A stretch of 64,000 nt of DNA from Panorpa germanica. Its lineage: Eukaryota > Arthropoda > Insecta > Mecoptera > Panorpidae. This document shows positions 1 to 12,163 of this stretch, piece by piece. The position numbers and the translations under genes were made by a program. The notes beneath the pieces are model-generated. The model was not told the DNA's origin. It made no database searches and saw only the letters and a list, made by a program, of their open reading frames with translations. The stretch spans positions 4,588,001 to 4,652,000 of the forward strand of contig OY783223.1 of the NCBI GenBank assembly GCA_963678705.1, in the 5' to 3' direction. Numbering within the stretch: the stretch's first letter is position 1; the number at the start of each line of letters is the position of its first letter.

Positions 1-565
1 TGTTAATAAATGTGTGTTGGCGTGTCTATTTTATTAAATATCTAAATATTGATGGAGATATAGCAATTAAAAGTTTGAATTGTAGTTTTAGCGCTAGAAA
101 TGGTTGGCCATATTTGTATGACGTGAAATGCATTTTAACGTCAGTTATTTGTTGAGTAGGTCAGTGGTGTGGTAATGTTTTGTAGCTATTGGTAGTCATA
201 ATAATCAAAACAAGTCAAAGAATAATAAGTTTTTATTTTATTTAACTCTGCTAAGGCAGACATAATATTGAAATTTGATTGTTCCTTGAAATAGCTGTAA
301 ATAATATTTGATATTTTGATATATAAATACATATAGCAGAGATTTATGAGCTGTAAGGTTGGTAACCTTACACAAGGATTGTGATGTCACATGCACTTGG
401 AATGTGTACAACGTTGAATCCCTTTAATAATTTAAGAGACAAAATGACTTTTTTAATTGTTAATATCTCTTAACATATAAGGAGTTAGTAAAAAATAATT
501 GAATATTCGAGGTTCTAGTAACCCACTTTATCAATATATAGTAAACTTTTATTTGACAAACCCAT
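1..565 (+). mobile_element. MITE family 1, copy A (left end outside the window)
   Basis: This is the first of seven copies of a ~640-bp non-autonomous DNA transposon seen in the window. It begins inside the element and matches copies at 14595, 28187, 31122 and 63039 almost base for base, including the internal segment around TGATGTCACATGCACTTGG. The right end is a degenerate form of the terminal repeat (ACAAACCCA instead of ACACAAGCCCA). No transposase reading frame is present. The family has terminal inverted repeats of about 14 bp, TGGGCTTGTGTCCT, and the base next to each end reads as A/T. I cannot fix the target duplication. Confidence 0.85.
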
Positions 566-1385
566 TACATATATATATACAACCCGCTAAATAGTTACGT
601 ATATATAAGGTTAATTTAACATACTGTTAATATAATGTAGGATTACATAACAAAAGTTATGTTTCAATAAAAAATTATATAATGTTACATATTAAATTAA
701 TAAAAGCTTTTTCAACAATTTGATCGAATTTCGAACGATTTGATCAAATAAAATGAAAATGCATGTTAAAGAAAAAAGAATTAAATATTTTGTTACTATG
801 GTCTGTAGCATGCGTCATATGGAGACAAGACTGCCTCAAGTCTTTTCGAACATGTAACATTATTACATTACCGCTGTCTCTGTTTATTCAGTATGTTTTA
901 TATAGTCTCTATAATATTGGTTCCTAATATACATATAAGCAGAACATTTACAAAAGAAACAAAGCTTAACAAACAAAATCATAAGCGGCAATAAAAAATT
1001 CATCATATCACAAAGAATTCAGTTTTTCGCCATTTGAATATTATAATAAGAATAAGGCGCGAGACGAGAACGTGAAATGTCTAATAAAATATTTGACGTT
1101 TTGGCACGTGATCATACGGACTCCACACTCTGGCATACGGTTTAAATATGGCTGTAAACTTCCGTTGCTATTTGCCAGCGTGACTTGTTTAACAATTATA
1201 TTTAGACCGTGTATAGATAGATACAAGCGTGTACTAGCTGTATATAATGTGTACTAGCTTTAAAATTATACAATGTAATAATTATGTATTGTATTTTGTC
1301 TGTAGTTAAAAGAACAGCGTGTTTTATATTCAAGTTATTCTCATATCAAACTTGTTTTCAATATTTCAGGTATATATTTAATATA
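566..1385. other. intergenic, no gene seen
   Basis: AT-rich sequence with no recognisable coding region. The open frames at 1041-1257 overlap on both strands and look like chance. A short direct repeat of GTGTACTAGCTGTATATAAT type lies near 1230-1258. Confidence 0.6.
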
Positions 1386-1945
1386 CTAGAGTTTACCCCC
1401 GTCGCAAGCGACGTCTTTTTAGTGTGTATAATTTGAATTCAATAAAATAATTCGTAATTTTATTTCCATTTTTAAATTGAAATATTTAACTCGTTTTTTT
1501 TCAAAATTTCAGAATTTTTTTTCGATTCGTTCATTAGGTATCAAAGTTAGCTCACATACAAAATTTCAACTTTCTAGCACAATTTTTACCATCGTCAAAA
1601 ACCGCCCCCGTGCCCCCAAATAAAATTTTGAAATTTTGAATTTTCTTTTATTAATAATATACTTAAATATTCTACAATCCATAATATGAACTTTCTCCAA
1701 AGTTACTACTACAAAGTTACTTTTTTTTCAATTATTGAATTTCTGATTTTTGAAAAATGTCAGCATGTAATACCTTAATACAGATGCAAAATTTCAACTT
1801 ATTATCTTTTATGAATTAAAAGCTATACAGAAAATAGGGATTATTTTTTTCATGTTTCTCCAAAATTACGGGTTTCCAGGAAATTCAGGGGATAATCTGG
1901 GGACACCAAAAATCTTAGAATTTTTTCTCTACAAAATAGGAAAAT
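1386..1945 (-). mobile_element. Helitron-like non-autonomous element, 3' end intact
   Basis: Read on the minus strand this element ends with a short GC hairpin (CGTCGCTTGCGACG, positions 1413 to 1400), a 10-nt spacer and CTAG followed by T. That is the known 3' terminus of Helitrons (hairpin, then CTRR, inserted before T). The body matches the elements at 24687 and 26209: the same blocks run through a segment like CCCCTGAATTTCCTGGAAAC and one like GCCCCCGTGCCCCC. The 5' boundary is uncertain. There is no Rep/helicase frame, so it would move only with help from another copy. Confidence 0.65.
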
Positions 1946-2687
1946 ATTAAAATTTCATTAAAACTTATATATATTGATGGAGATATCAATATATCCCGCT
2001 AAGATACTAATGTCTTAAATTAATCAAAACTACACCTGTTTTTCTATTTTAATTACATAGCACAAGATGCGATTGCATAAAATAACAAACCTGCAGTCAG
2101 CTGAACGCGTGCTATAAGTTATTATCATCTAAATATAATCGGCCTTGAATTTTGTACCAGTTATAATAATAAAAACAAACCGTTCACTACAGGTTGCCGC
2201 CTGTCCAATCTAATTCACATTTTCTATTCTATTGTATTTGCTTGTTAGGCCTGTTTTGTGCCTGTCCTGTATAATGTTAACGTCTGTAATATTAGGTCAT
2301 TAAACAGGTCATATCAGCTGGTTGATCACTGGGAATGTCCAGTGAGTCAAAACAGTTTTCAGACTCAATTGCATTGACAATATAAAAGAACAGAATATTT
2401 TGTTTTCTAAGTCAGATATTCTCAAACTCAATATATTTATATGTTAAAAAATATTTTGTAACTTTGCAATGTTTATTATCATTTAATTTTTAGAATTGTT
2501 TCAAAATTGTTATAAAAACGAAATTATTGATGTAAATGAGAGTATTCATCAGACTCATATACTCGTAGCTTTATTAAAAATAAAATTAGGCAGTATATTA
2601 GAAACAATTTTAAATCAAGTTGCACAATCAAATATATTACATACGCATTCCTGTGTGATGAGACGAAGCGCTAGTTTATTATTTATA
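1946..2687. other. intergenic with one weak exon-like ORF
   Basis: Mostly AT-rich unique sequence. The only notable part is the open frame at 2495-2699, listed separately. Confidence 0.5.
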
Positions 2688-2699
2688 ATGTTACACTAA
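2495..2699 (+). CDS. possible terminal exon of an unrecognised gene
   Basis: A polypyrimidine-like acceptor (AATTTTTAG) at 2485-2493 is followed by about 67 open codons ending in TAA. The peptide contains VALLKIKLGSILETILNQVA and then SCVMRRSASLLF, and reads like part of a helical repeat protein. I do not recognise the family; the MRRSA stretch recalls the ATRRSAG motif of THADA-like proteins, but that is too short to rely on. No upstream exons are visible within 2 kb, and a LINE has inserted exactly at the stop codon. It could equally be a chance ORF. Confidence 0.2.
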
Positions 2700-2702
2700 G
2701 GT
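2688..2702. repeat. target site duplication of LINE (left)
   Basis: 15 bp, ATGTTACACTAAGGT, identical to 3680-3694. It includes the stop codon of the ORF at 2495-2699. Confidence 0.9.
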
Positions 2703-3679
2703 AATATTAATATTTATATATTAATTGTGTATTGTGTATGCCTTTCGGCTTTACAATCTACAGTATTATATTTCTAATACATTTCATTCCTGTATACATT
2801 CCAAACTTAAAACTAAACTTAAAATAAACTTAAAATCTTCTCGACTTTTACTACTTCCAAAAGTGCTTTCTGCTTCTTCTTCTTTTGACCCTCTCTATTA
2901 TTCTCCACCAGCTTATTTATTCTCCTGTTTTTCCTTTCCTTCTTACTATTTCCGCCATCCACCTCTTTCCTTCACTGCCTCCCTTTAATAGCTGGCCAAT
3001 ATTCCTTTCGCTTGCTACTTTTTCCTTACACTCAAACTTAATGTGCTCCAGTGTTTCGTCCTCCGCTCCACACATTCTACACTTTCTTTCCTCACTCTTT
3101 TCCCAGTATCTGTTTCCTTTTTCCTCATTTCCCAATCTAAACCTTGCTGTTCTTCTTATGTGTTTTATGTCTTTTTCTATAAGGTACTGAGGCACATTAT
3201 TTTCCCATAACCTCTTATATCTTTTATTGTAGTTACTTTTTTCTATTTTTCCCATTCTCTCCTGCTGCTGTGTCTCCTTATCCCTTCTCCTTAGCTCCTC
3301 TGCCACACTTGCGCCACCTTCTCTTCTCCTCTCTGCCTCCTCGATCGCCATTCCATTCCTTTCAAAGTATTCTTTTCTCTTTTTTGGACCTCCTCCCCCC
3401 CCATTCTTTATGTAATCCTCTCTTATTTTCTTTAAGATTTTGCTTTCCGCTCTGTTCAATTTCTCCTCGTATTTTACCGCTCTTTCCCCTGTTTTAATTC
3501 GTATCTTATCCCTCTTTAGCTCCTCCATCACCATGTATCCTGGCGTGCACCTGTCCAGCCCTAGTATCCATTTCATGTATCTCACCTGTATTCTTTCCAA
3601 CTTTTCTTGTTCCTTCCACCCCCAAACCTCTGCTCCATACGACATCATACTGGCTATCAGTCTCTCATATATCCATATT
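2703..3679 (-). mobile_element. 5'-truncated LINE (non-LTR retrotransposon), ORF2 C-terminus
   Basis: The minus-strand frame 3648-2917 (about 243 codons) starts with YGAEVWGWKEQEKLERIQ and continues LGLDRCTPGYMVMEE. This is the region that follows the reverse transcriptase domain in many insect LINEs. Near the end is a CX2CX8HX4C zinc knuckle (CRMCGAEDETLEHIKFEC), typical of R1/Jockey-related elements. The 3' UTR runs 2916-2703 and contains a GCCGAAAGGC hairpin before an AT-rich tail. The insertion is bounded by a perfect 15-bp target duplication ATGTTACACTAAGGT at 2688-2702 and 3680-3694, so it is a single, fairly recent, truncated insertion with most of the 5' part missing. Confidence 0.9.
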
Positions 3680-3694
3680 ATGTTACACTAAGGT
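3680..3694. repeat. target site duplication of LINE (right)
   Basis: Second copy of the 15-bp duplication. Its perfect identity argues for a recent insertion. Confidence 0.9.
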
Positions 3695-3790
3695 TATACT
3701 GCGAATAAAAATCGCACGGAAATAAATTCGTATGGCAAATTGGTATCAAACTTAATTGCGAATTTAAAATCGTCAGTGCGTGTACGTTAA

Positions 3791-4298
3791 GCCTCATTCC
3801 CACTCACTGTTTTGATATTTAATTTAAAAATTTTATTAAATAAAAACATTATTTAATATTGCAATCCAGATTTCAGGTTCTCGTTTGAGCATTCCTTTTC
3901 ACATTTGTGTTTTAATTTAAGTTTAGTTAATTTAGTTGGTACGTATGCGTCGTTAGTAATAAAAATTTTGACAAAATTGTAATTGAAATAATTAAAATTG
4001 TTATTTTTAATAACAATTAGTAATAGAACTTGTTTTCTTTTCTATATTTTTCAAAAACTGACATTAAACTTCTTTTAAAAGTAAATGCTACTGCATTTTG
4101 ACAGATTGTCACATTTTGGAGGTTATAATATAATATAGTTTTTCTCAATTTAATATTTTTAATTTAAAACATTGGACCTTTTAAAGTTCTAAAAAACTAA
4201 GAAAACATAAAAAAAAAATTAAATAAAAAATGGTACTGTGTGTGTCAAAAATGGTATTCTAAACAATTTAAATTAAATACATAAGTCGGAATGATACT
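3791..4298 (+). mobile_element. MITE family 2, copy 1
   Basis: About 510 bp beginning GCCTCATTCCCACTCACTG and ending in a degraded mirror of the second end (TCGGAATGATAC; intact copies read CAGTGAGTGGGAATGATAC). It aligns along its whole length with 9108-9642 and, inverted, with 10471-10994. Internal landmarks are GCATTCCTTTTCACATTTGTG and TTTTGACAGATTGTCACATTT. No open frame. The flanking bases are TTAA on one side only, so the target duplication is unclear. Confidence 0.8.
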
Positions 4299-4510
4299 TT
4301 ACGATACGATACATTATAGAATTACGAATTTATTCCTCCACTATTTTTTATTTTTTTTCGCTTTAACAAAAAATTTATTATTTTCGTAATACATAATTTG
4401 CAAAAAATTTATGTAATACATAATAAATAATCATAATTTATTTTGTGAAGTTTTATTTATACATTTCTATGTTAAAAAATATATTTTGTAATTTTCGCAA
4501 TCTATTATAT

Positions 4511-4582
<72 letters not shown>

Positions 4583-5209
4583 GTATATATGTGTACAGAA
4601 AAGTGCCACATGTTTTTTCAAGACATTACAGTTTTAGAAGCGTTGTTGTTGTTGTCCATACTGTAATAGTGAACCATAAATATGAGTCACGGTGAGTGTA
4701 ACCGGTTTTGAACATTTTTTGGAACCTGTATATATGTATCGTATGTGCAATTAAACACGTAACGTATCGTATGTAATTATTATAGTTATGCAACGAGAAT
4801 GTGTAAACGAGACACTATCTGGCATTTAAAGGACATTTGAATAATTACAGCGGCAAGCAGGTACTAGTACCGTGGCAGTGGCAATATTGCAATAATATTT
4901 AATTGTTTATTAAGCTGGTTCTTCTTGTAAATTATGATTTAATTACAGAGCCTTGATTATTGGGAAATATACAAGTAAAAAACAAAATATGCAAATAATC
5001 TTTCCTATCTTTCTCACAAATGCTTTTAAATACAAAATTCAAATACCTCGTTATTCTCCTATTTTAAATACAAAATAAAAAATAAATTTCATGTTAGTAT
5101 TTAAGTACAAAATACGCATTTTAAAAATACTTTTGAGAAAATAAAATACTCTTTATGTTACTAATATAAATGTTATTTTTTTAATAATTACGAGAATTCT
5201 CTTTGATAA
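4299..5209. other. intergenic with a (TA)n microsatellite
   Basis: The TA dinucleotide run occupies about 4516-4580. The rest is AT-rich unique sequence. The open frame that crosses the repeat (4445-4666) encodes alternating Ile-Tyr and is not a gene. Confidence 0.7.
4516..4580. repeat. (TA)n microsatellite
   Basis: About 32 uninterrupted TA units. Confidence 0.95.
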
Positions 5210-6155
5210 AGACAGACTTCGTTTTGAAACATTTTTGTTTCATAAAAATACTACCTAGAATTTTTAAAAATTGCAAAAGTAAGGGTTTTATTAGTGTTGC
5301 ATGTTTATGTCGCACTAGTATGTACGTTAAAAGTACAACACATTTAGTACACTCATGTCTAAATAATGTCAACTTATGAATGAAAATATATAAATGTTGG
5401 ATGTCGCATGTGGGGGTAGTAGGGGGTATTAAGACAATTGTACAGATAGTTTTAGATCATAGATGGTGCTAATATCGGGGGAGTTTAAAGTTTCTATTCA
5501 AAAAATAATATTTACTGATTAACACTATGAAGTAACAAAAATGAAAAAAGTATTTTGTATTTTCCAAATAGGAAATAGGTTTGTAAAAGTTTTCAAATAA
5601 AATATAAAATTCTAAACTCTTAAAAGATATTTAAATACAAAATAGAAAATAGGTGTTTACTAATTTGTATTTGCATTTTGAGTATATGTATTTGAAAAAC
5701 GCACATCTCTGGTGCTCAATAATTTTCAGTAAAAACCTTGAGCGTATTTTGGAAGGCTCTAAACTGCTTTCTTTTCAGCAGTATTTTTTACGGAGCAATT
5801 TTAAGATTATGTAATAACGATTTGGTTTCATATCTACTATTTCATACCCAATACATATTTAATTAAAGTCATAAAATGTTGAATTTAATCAAGGTGTTAC
5901 TAAATAATTTTATAGGTTCTTTACGTTCAATTTAATAGCGCGTTACTTGATACGGTCTCTAAAGGCTCTATCACACTGCAACCGTGTTCTTACGACTTGT
6001 TTTTTTTTCAGTCGCATTTAGACATGAGTGTACTAAATGTATTGTACTTTTAACGTACAGACTAGTGCGACTTAAACATGCGACACTAATAAAACCCTAA
6101 CTTATGCTATTTTAAAAAATTCTGGATAGTATTTTTATGAAACAAAAATGTTTCA
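5210..6155. mobile_element. foldback element with ~150-bp inverted arms
   Basis: The left arm (about 5210-5365) and right arm (about 6020-6155) are reverse complements with few mismatches. Shared blocks include GAAACATTTTTGTTTCATAA, TAAGGGTTTTATTAGTGT and TTTAGTACACTCATGTCTAAAT. The ~650-bp interior is AT-rich with no frame of note; the minus ORF 5372-5181 lies in the left arm and is not a gene. Family unknown. Confidence 0.7.
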
Positions 6156-6703
6156 ATTCTTCGGCGGTACTTCTAAAAGGACTCTGCTCAGAACAACGTG
6201 TTGTACAACTTTTTTCAACAAATGTTGGGTGTCGTATATTTAAATACAATATCAATTTTTATATTTGAATTAAATAATAGAACAAGGAAGTTTTTAATAA
6301 ATTCATTATGTAATTGTTTGTACATAAGTCTTATATTTATTTACTGTACACTTGAGATTATTAATTTTTTAATAAGTTTTTTACTTAATTAATTATTGTA
6401 ATTTCAATAATACATTTTTATATTTCCTTTAGTACAAGTTTGTTTTTTATATAAATAGTATTTTTTAAATATTATTTTATTGTTGCAGCCAACTAATTTG
6501 CATAATTGTATAAGCATATAACTGTTGGGACTTACCTACTAAGCAGTCACCTTCACTTTCTATTTTAGTTTAATTTACATAACGTTTAGATTTAAATCAA
6601 TATTTATTTTCTCAATTTGTATGAGATATAAAGATTCAAAATTTAAACTACTGTGTATCTTGATGGGTGACGGCGTGGGCGTACAACGTCAATTTAGAGA
6701 AGA
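6156..6703. other. intergenic, no gene seen
   Basis: AT-rich. The 64-codon frame at 6198-6392 has a composition expected by chance. Confidence 0.6.
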
Positions 6704-7295
6704 AAAGTGTACTATAGATTGATAAAGTAGGTTACTAGAACCTCAAATGTTTAATTATTTTTTAATAACTCCTTATATATTAAGAGATATTAACAATTAA
6801 AAAAGTCATTTTGTATCTTTAATTATTAAAGGGATTCAACGTTGTATACAGTCCAAGTGCATGTGACATCACAATCTTTGTGTAAGGTTACCAACCTTAC
6901 AGCTCATAAATCTCTGCTATATGTATTTATATATCAAAATATCAAATATTATTTACAGCTATTTCAAGGAACAATCAAATTTCAATATTATGTCTGCCTT
7001 AGCAGGGTTAAATAAAATAAAAACTTATTATTCTTTGATTTGACTACCAACAGCTACAGAACATTATCACAGCACAGACCTACTCAACAAATAACTGACG
7101 TTAAAATGCATTTCACGTCATACAAATATGGCCGACCATTTCTAGCGCTAAAACTATAATTCAAATTTTTAATTGCTATATCTCCGTCAATATTTAGATA
7201 TTTAATAAAATAGACACGCCAATACACATTTATTAACATCAATTTCAATCAACAATTGAAAAATTAACAACTAAAAAATGAGGACACAAGCCCAT
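6704..7295 (-). mobile_element. MITE family 1, copy B (one end missing)
   Basis: Reverse-orientation copy. The right terminus AGGACACAAGCCCA is intact at 7281-7294. The other terminal repeat is absent, the match starting abruptly at the AAAAGTGTACTATA segment. Confidence 0.85.
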
Positions 7296-8059
7296 TTTAA
7301 ATTAGTTGTATATATTTTTTAGTGTTCATATAGGCTGACAGTACTATGGTATTCTGGTCGCGTGTATTCGCTCCATCACCCATATGTGTTTACCTCAATA
7401 AAGAGAGTGTCGGTGTCGCACTTGTCTTTTAGGTTATTTTATTTGATATACGTAATAAAATCCGGCACGAAGGACCATTTAAAAAGTGTAGAAAAACTAA
7501 TTTGATTATTATCTTATAACGGCTAAGTATTCGAGAGTGTTGCGGTATTAACACTAGGTGGTCATCCAATTTATTAGTGAGATATTTCTGAATATTGAGC
7601 TTTCAGATAACGATGAATGAAATATTCGAATTATAAATAGCTGCCCCAATACGAGTGTCGAATTTAGTATCATCTCATATAAAACATCCTGATATAAGTT
7701 ATATGGATATACAGTATGTTTGTTCTATTTGAGATGATACTAAACCCGGCGAACTTATTATGACAAAATCACTGATTATAATGGCATTAAAATATGACTA
7801 ATGCATGTTAAGTAAAGGCCATGAACTTTGGGTGCATTGAAAGAATATAGGAGTAATAAATAAGCCGGCATTTATACACAAGGCTGTGTAAGAGTAAAAC
7901 CGTGCATTAATTAAGAATAGTAATGAAACTGACAAAGTCGGGTTCAAAAGTTCAATTTAATAAAGATTGCATGATTAGATATAATGACCTTATTTTAATC
8001 TTTGATTATGTGAATAATTTAAAATATCTGTAGTACAAAGTTTTTCAATAGGATTAAAA
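7296..8059. other. intergenic with a small inverted repeat
   Basis: A perfect 15-bp inverted repeat, TTTAGTATCATCTCA at 7664-7678 and its complement at 7730-7744, encloses about 50 bp. Otherwise nothing recognised. Confidence 0.6.
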
Positions 8060-8245
8060 CCTCATTCCCATTCACTGTGATTGATATTTAATTTACTGTT
8101 TTTATTTAATATTGCAATCTAGATTTCAGGTTTTCGTTTAAGCATTCCTTTTCACATTCGTGTTTTAATTTAAGATTAGTTAATGCATCGTTAGTAATAT
8201 AAATTTTGACAGTTCGACAGTTGGACAAAATTGTATGTGGAATAA
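8060..8245 (+). mobile_element. MITE family 2, copy 2 (5' fragment)
   Basis: It matches the first ~180 bp of 3791-4298 and 9108-9642, beginning CCTCATTCCCATTCACTG, then stops after the GGACAAAATTGTATGTG segment. Confidence 0.75.
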
Positions 8246-9107
8246 TTCTGGGTTTGATTGTTGTCAAAATTTCATTGATGATGTGAGAGCTCACAAATAT
8301 CATAAACTTATTAGACAGTGGTGTAGTAGACATATACGGGGCACGACACCATAAAAACTGCCAGTAATAGTAGGAGGTCGCCAGTAGTAGGAAATAATTC
8401 GACGTTAAATAAAAATAATATAAGAAATAGTAATGATTTAGGTAAATAATAAAACATAGTAAAATATATTACTAATTTTCTGAAAATACTCAAAAAACAA
8501 TAATACATAACTTTCAATAAAGTTTCAAAGTATTAAATTACAATTAATAATACATAATCCGATTGACAATTATCTGTATCATATTAAAAACTACATTAAT
8601 ATAGAAAATAAATTTTATATTAAAACTTTCTAATCATTGTATGAAATTAGAATTGCGGATTTAGTGGAATATCAGAAAAACTAATGAAGTGTGAAATATA
8701 ATTACTGTCATTATTGCAATCGTAGTTGCCGTTACTGTGTTGTCCACTTCGTTCCATTGTGTTGGCATCAATTGTCCCAATTGTTCGCTTTTTAGCTTCA
8801 TAGTACTCTCATACTTCTATACTATGCCAGACGGATCCAGTCGTAGTACACATTTGGCAAATAGAAAGTTTTATTCATTTCTTCGCGTTTAAATTTAGAT
8901 TTCTTGTCATGTGTCTTATTTATTTAGGTAGGCGGCGCGCCCTACGGCAGTGGTGCAGTCATAAACGCAAAAAAGTCTGCCACAACAATATTCCAAAAGA
9001 TATTGAAATATCTCGAAAAACGGAAACTTTTTAATAATTAATCTACTAAAAATTTTTTTTGTGATACTACTGAGTAAAATTTAAATAAGACATTCGAGTT
9101 GAATTAA
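8246..9107. other. intergenic with possible hAT-end remnants
   Basis: CAGTGGTGTAGTAG at 8316 and CAGTGGTGCAGTC at 8948 resemble the CAGTGGCGTAGC termini common to hAT transposons. No transposase is recognisable between or beside them, and the resemblance may be chance. Confidence 0.3.
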
Positions 9108-9642
9108 GCCTCATTCTCACTGTTCACTCACTGTTTTGATATTTAATTTACTGTTTTTATTTAATATTGTAATCTAGATTTCATGTTTTCGTTTAAGCAT
9201 TCCTTTTCACATTTGTGTTTGATTTTAAGTTTAGTTAATTTAGTTGGTGCGTATGCATCGTTAGTAATATAAATTTTGACAGTTCGACCTAAAATTGTAT
9301 GTGAAATAATTAAAATTGCTATTTTTAATAACAATTAGTAATAGAAATTGTTTTCACTTCTATGTTTTTCAAAACCTGACATTAAACTTCTTTTAAAAAT
9401 AAATTCTACTGCATTTTGACAGATTGTCACATTTTGGAGGTTATAATATAATATAGTTTTTCTCAATTTAATATTTTTAATTTAAAACATTGGACCTTGT
9501 AAGGTTCTAAAAAAAACTAAGAAAATTTAAAAAATAAATTAAATTAAAAATGGTACTGTGAATGACTACGCGTATTTCCCATATGCTAAACAAATTAAAT
9601 TAAATAAAAAATTAAATTGAAGCAGTGAGTGGGAATGATACT
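9108..9642 (+). mobile_element. MITE family 2, copy 3 (near complete)
   Basis: Best-preserved copy, with both ends: CCTCATTCTCACTG... on the left and CAGTGAGTGGGAATGATAC on the right. It carries a small duplication in the left end (CACTGTTCACTCACTG). Confidence 0.85.
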
Positions 9643-10470
9643 CTAATATTACAATTTTACTTTTTATTGGCTGTGTTTGAAATCTAAAACTTATCATAAA
9701 GTTTTGAAGAATATTCAAAATTAAAACTTAAAACTAAAACACTGCAAGAAACGCATGCTCTGTTTTGTGACTAAAACAAACAATTTAAAGTTAAAACATG
9801 AAATTAAAACAGTAAGTAGGAATATTGTTTTACAATTTGCAGTAAATTATGAGTGGTTAAAATTAAATTTGGTTTTGATTTAAGAAATCGCTATGTGTTT
9901 CTAGAGTTAAGTAACATTTTGAAAGCATAATTTTGTAATTGCGTATTTTGGCCATGATATAAGTTATGAAGTACATATTCTCGTAAATATTAATAAATAA
10001 TCCATTTTAATTTATTTGTTGTTTTTATTTATTCAAGATATACGTTTAATACACGAGTTTTAGCTTCATAAATTTATTCAGAATTTTTCATTACTTCCTG
10101 GTTAAGTTCCGGCCATTAATTTTATAAACACACAACCATACTTCATCATTTTACATATTTACTATTTATGGAGAAATTATTACATATACATATATTGTCC
10201 AGGAATTAACGGGAATTTAAAAATTCCGTGATAGAGGTATCGATGGAATCTTTTGGGTGTAATTTGTAACTCGGTACTAATTTGTTAGCACCAGTTTGCA
10301 CAAGATGCGAGATCGATCGTTTTTCTAATTTTCGTTTAGGTTATCTTTTCTTTATGTTTGAGAGAATTAGTTCTAAACTTATTGACTATATTGTATAACA
10401 GTTATTTCTTTTTATAAAAAATACATTCTCTTCTAAAACGTAAATTTTCTTTATAAAAATGCCGCCTAAT
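9643..10470. other. intergenic; possible MITE family 2 relatives
   Basis: The stretch 9715-9830 ends in AACAGTAAGTAGGAATATT, similar to the terminus of MITE family 2, and may be a decayed relative. No gene seen. Confidence 0.4.
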
Positions 10471-10994
10471 GTATCATTCCCACTCACTGCTTTAATTTAA
10501 TTTTTTATTTTGTATTTAATTTAAATTGTTTAGCATATGGCAATGTAGTCATTCACAGTACCATTTTTAATTTCATTTATTTTTTAAATTTTCTTAGTTT
10601 TTTAGAACCTTACAAGATCCAATGTTTTAAATTAAAAATATTAAATTAAGAAAAACTATATTATATTATAACCTCCAAAATATGACAATCTGTCAAAATG
10701 CAGTAGTATTTACTTTTAAAAGAAGTTTAATGTCAGTTTTTGAAAAATATAGAAGAGAAAACAATTTCAATTACTAATTGTTATTTAAAATTGCAATTTT
10801 AGTTATTTCACTTACAATTTTGTCGAACTATCAAAATTTATATTACTAACGATGCATACGCACCATCTAAATTAACAAAACTGAAATTAAAACACAAATG
10901 TGAAAAGGAATGCTTAAACGAGAACCTGGAATCTAGATTACAATATTAAATAAAAACAATAAATTAAATATCAAAATTTTGAGTGGTAATGAGG
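10471..10994 (-). mobile_element. MITE family 2, copy 4 (inverted)
   Basis: Full-length reverse-orientation copy: it begins GTATCATTCCCACTCACTGC and ends GAGTGGTAATGAGG. It lies 828 bp from copy 3 in the opposite orientation, so the two copies together form a large imperfect inverted repeat. Confidence 0.85.
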
Positions 10995-12163
10995 TTAAGC
11001 TTTTAGTTTTACAAGGTTTTGGAGTTTTCATTTTTCTAAAACTAAAACATATTTTCTATCATGGTGGCTAGACGTATTCCATTTTGTAATTAATGGTTTT
11101 AGTTCCCTTAATATTAATATCGGCAAAGTCATTTACCATACCAACAAGATTTAAAATGCAATCACCATAAAGCGAAAAAAAAAAAAGTTAACATGTGAAT
11201 GAAATTAAAAAATTAATGTTTTTTTTACACATTCGGGCGTAAAAAAGTATATTGTGAAACATTTTCAGTTTTCTCTGAAAGTACGTTTTATATTTAATGA
11301 GTTTTTCTTTTATTATTTTTCCAGCTTTAGTTTGCACGTTTTTCCAAGGTTTTCATATGGAAATTTCAAATGGAACATACACATAAAGAAAACTTAAGTT
11401 TGTATGAACATACTTGGATTTTGCCTTTGGCTATTTCGTTATTAAAACAAAAAGAATTCTTTATTTAGATTAATTGTGGGTTTTTTAAAAGTACTCATTA
11501 ACATAAGTACACGGTGTTTCGAAATATTTTGATCAAAATTACTTTGATAACATTCATTTAAAGGAAACCTATACACATTTTATCTAAGAATGCTTAAATG
11601 TTTCCTATATTCAATTTCTTTTATGATTCTATATTTTAAGATGGGCGTTTTATGATTCTATTTGAATAAAAAAATATTTAGATAGAATTTTTTGCTTAGA
11701 ATGTAAATAATCCTTAAATTCGGAGATATGCATGTATTTAAGGTATATTTAACAAAATACCTAATTTACAAATAACAAAAACGCAACCCAGTAAACAATT
11801 TGATAAAATGTCCTGTTTTGTGACGTTTCTATCACTATTGCACTTCAGTTATAGTTCGCATCAACTTTATCTTCATTTGTATTTCGACAGGTGGAGTGGT
11901 TTCGTCATTTGTAGCCATTAAATAGTCATTTCATATGAACGACTGTGAGAAACTGAACTGTAAATGAACTCTTTCATGACAAAAAAATCATGACGCATCT
12001 TCAATATGATGGCAAAGTGACTCCAAAATGTTTACTGGGTGGTATATTAGATATGTTTAATGAGCTACGTTTTTCAAGTCAAATAAACGTTTTTATTTAA
12101 GAATGGTATATTTTAAAGTACAAGATTCTACATTTATTTATAACCCGCACAAAATAAACATTT
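10995..12163. other. intergenic, no gene seen
   Basis: AT-rich unique sequence; no convincing frame, RNA gene or repeat recognised. Confidence 0.6.

Noticed and set aside
3280-3700. plus-strand frames at 3270-3691
   Set aside because: Complement of the LINE ORF on the minus strand.
4445-4666. 73-codon plus-strand frame
   Set aside because: It translates a TA microsatellite into Ile-Tyr repeats.
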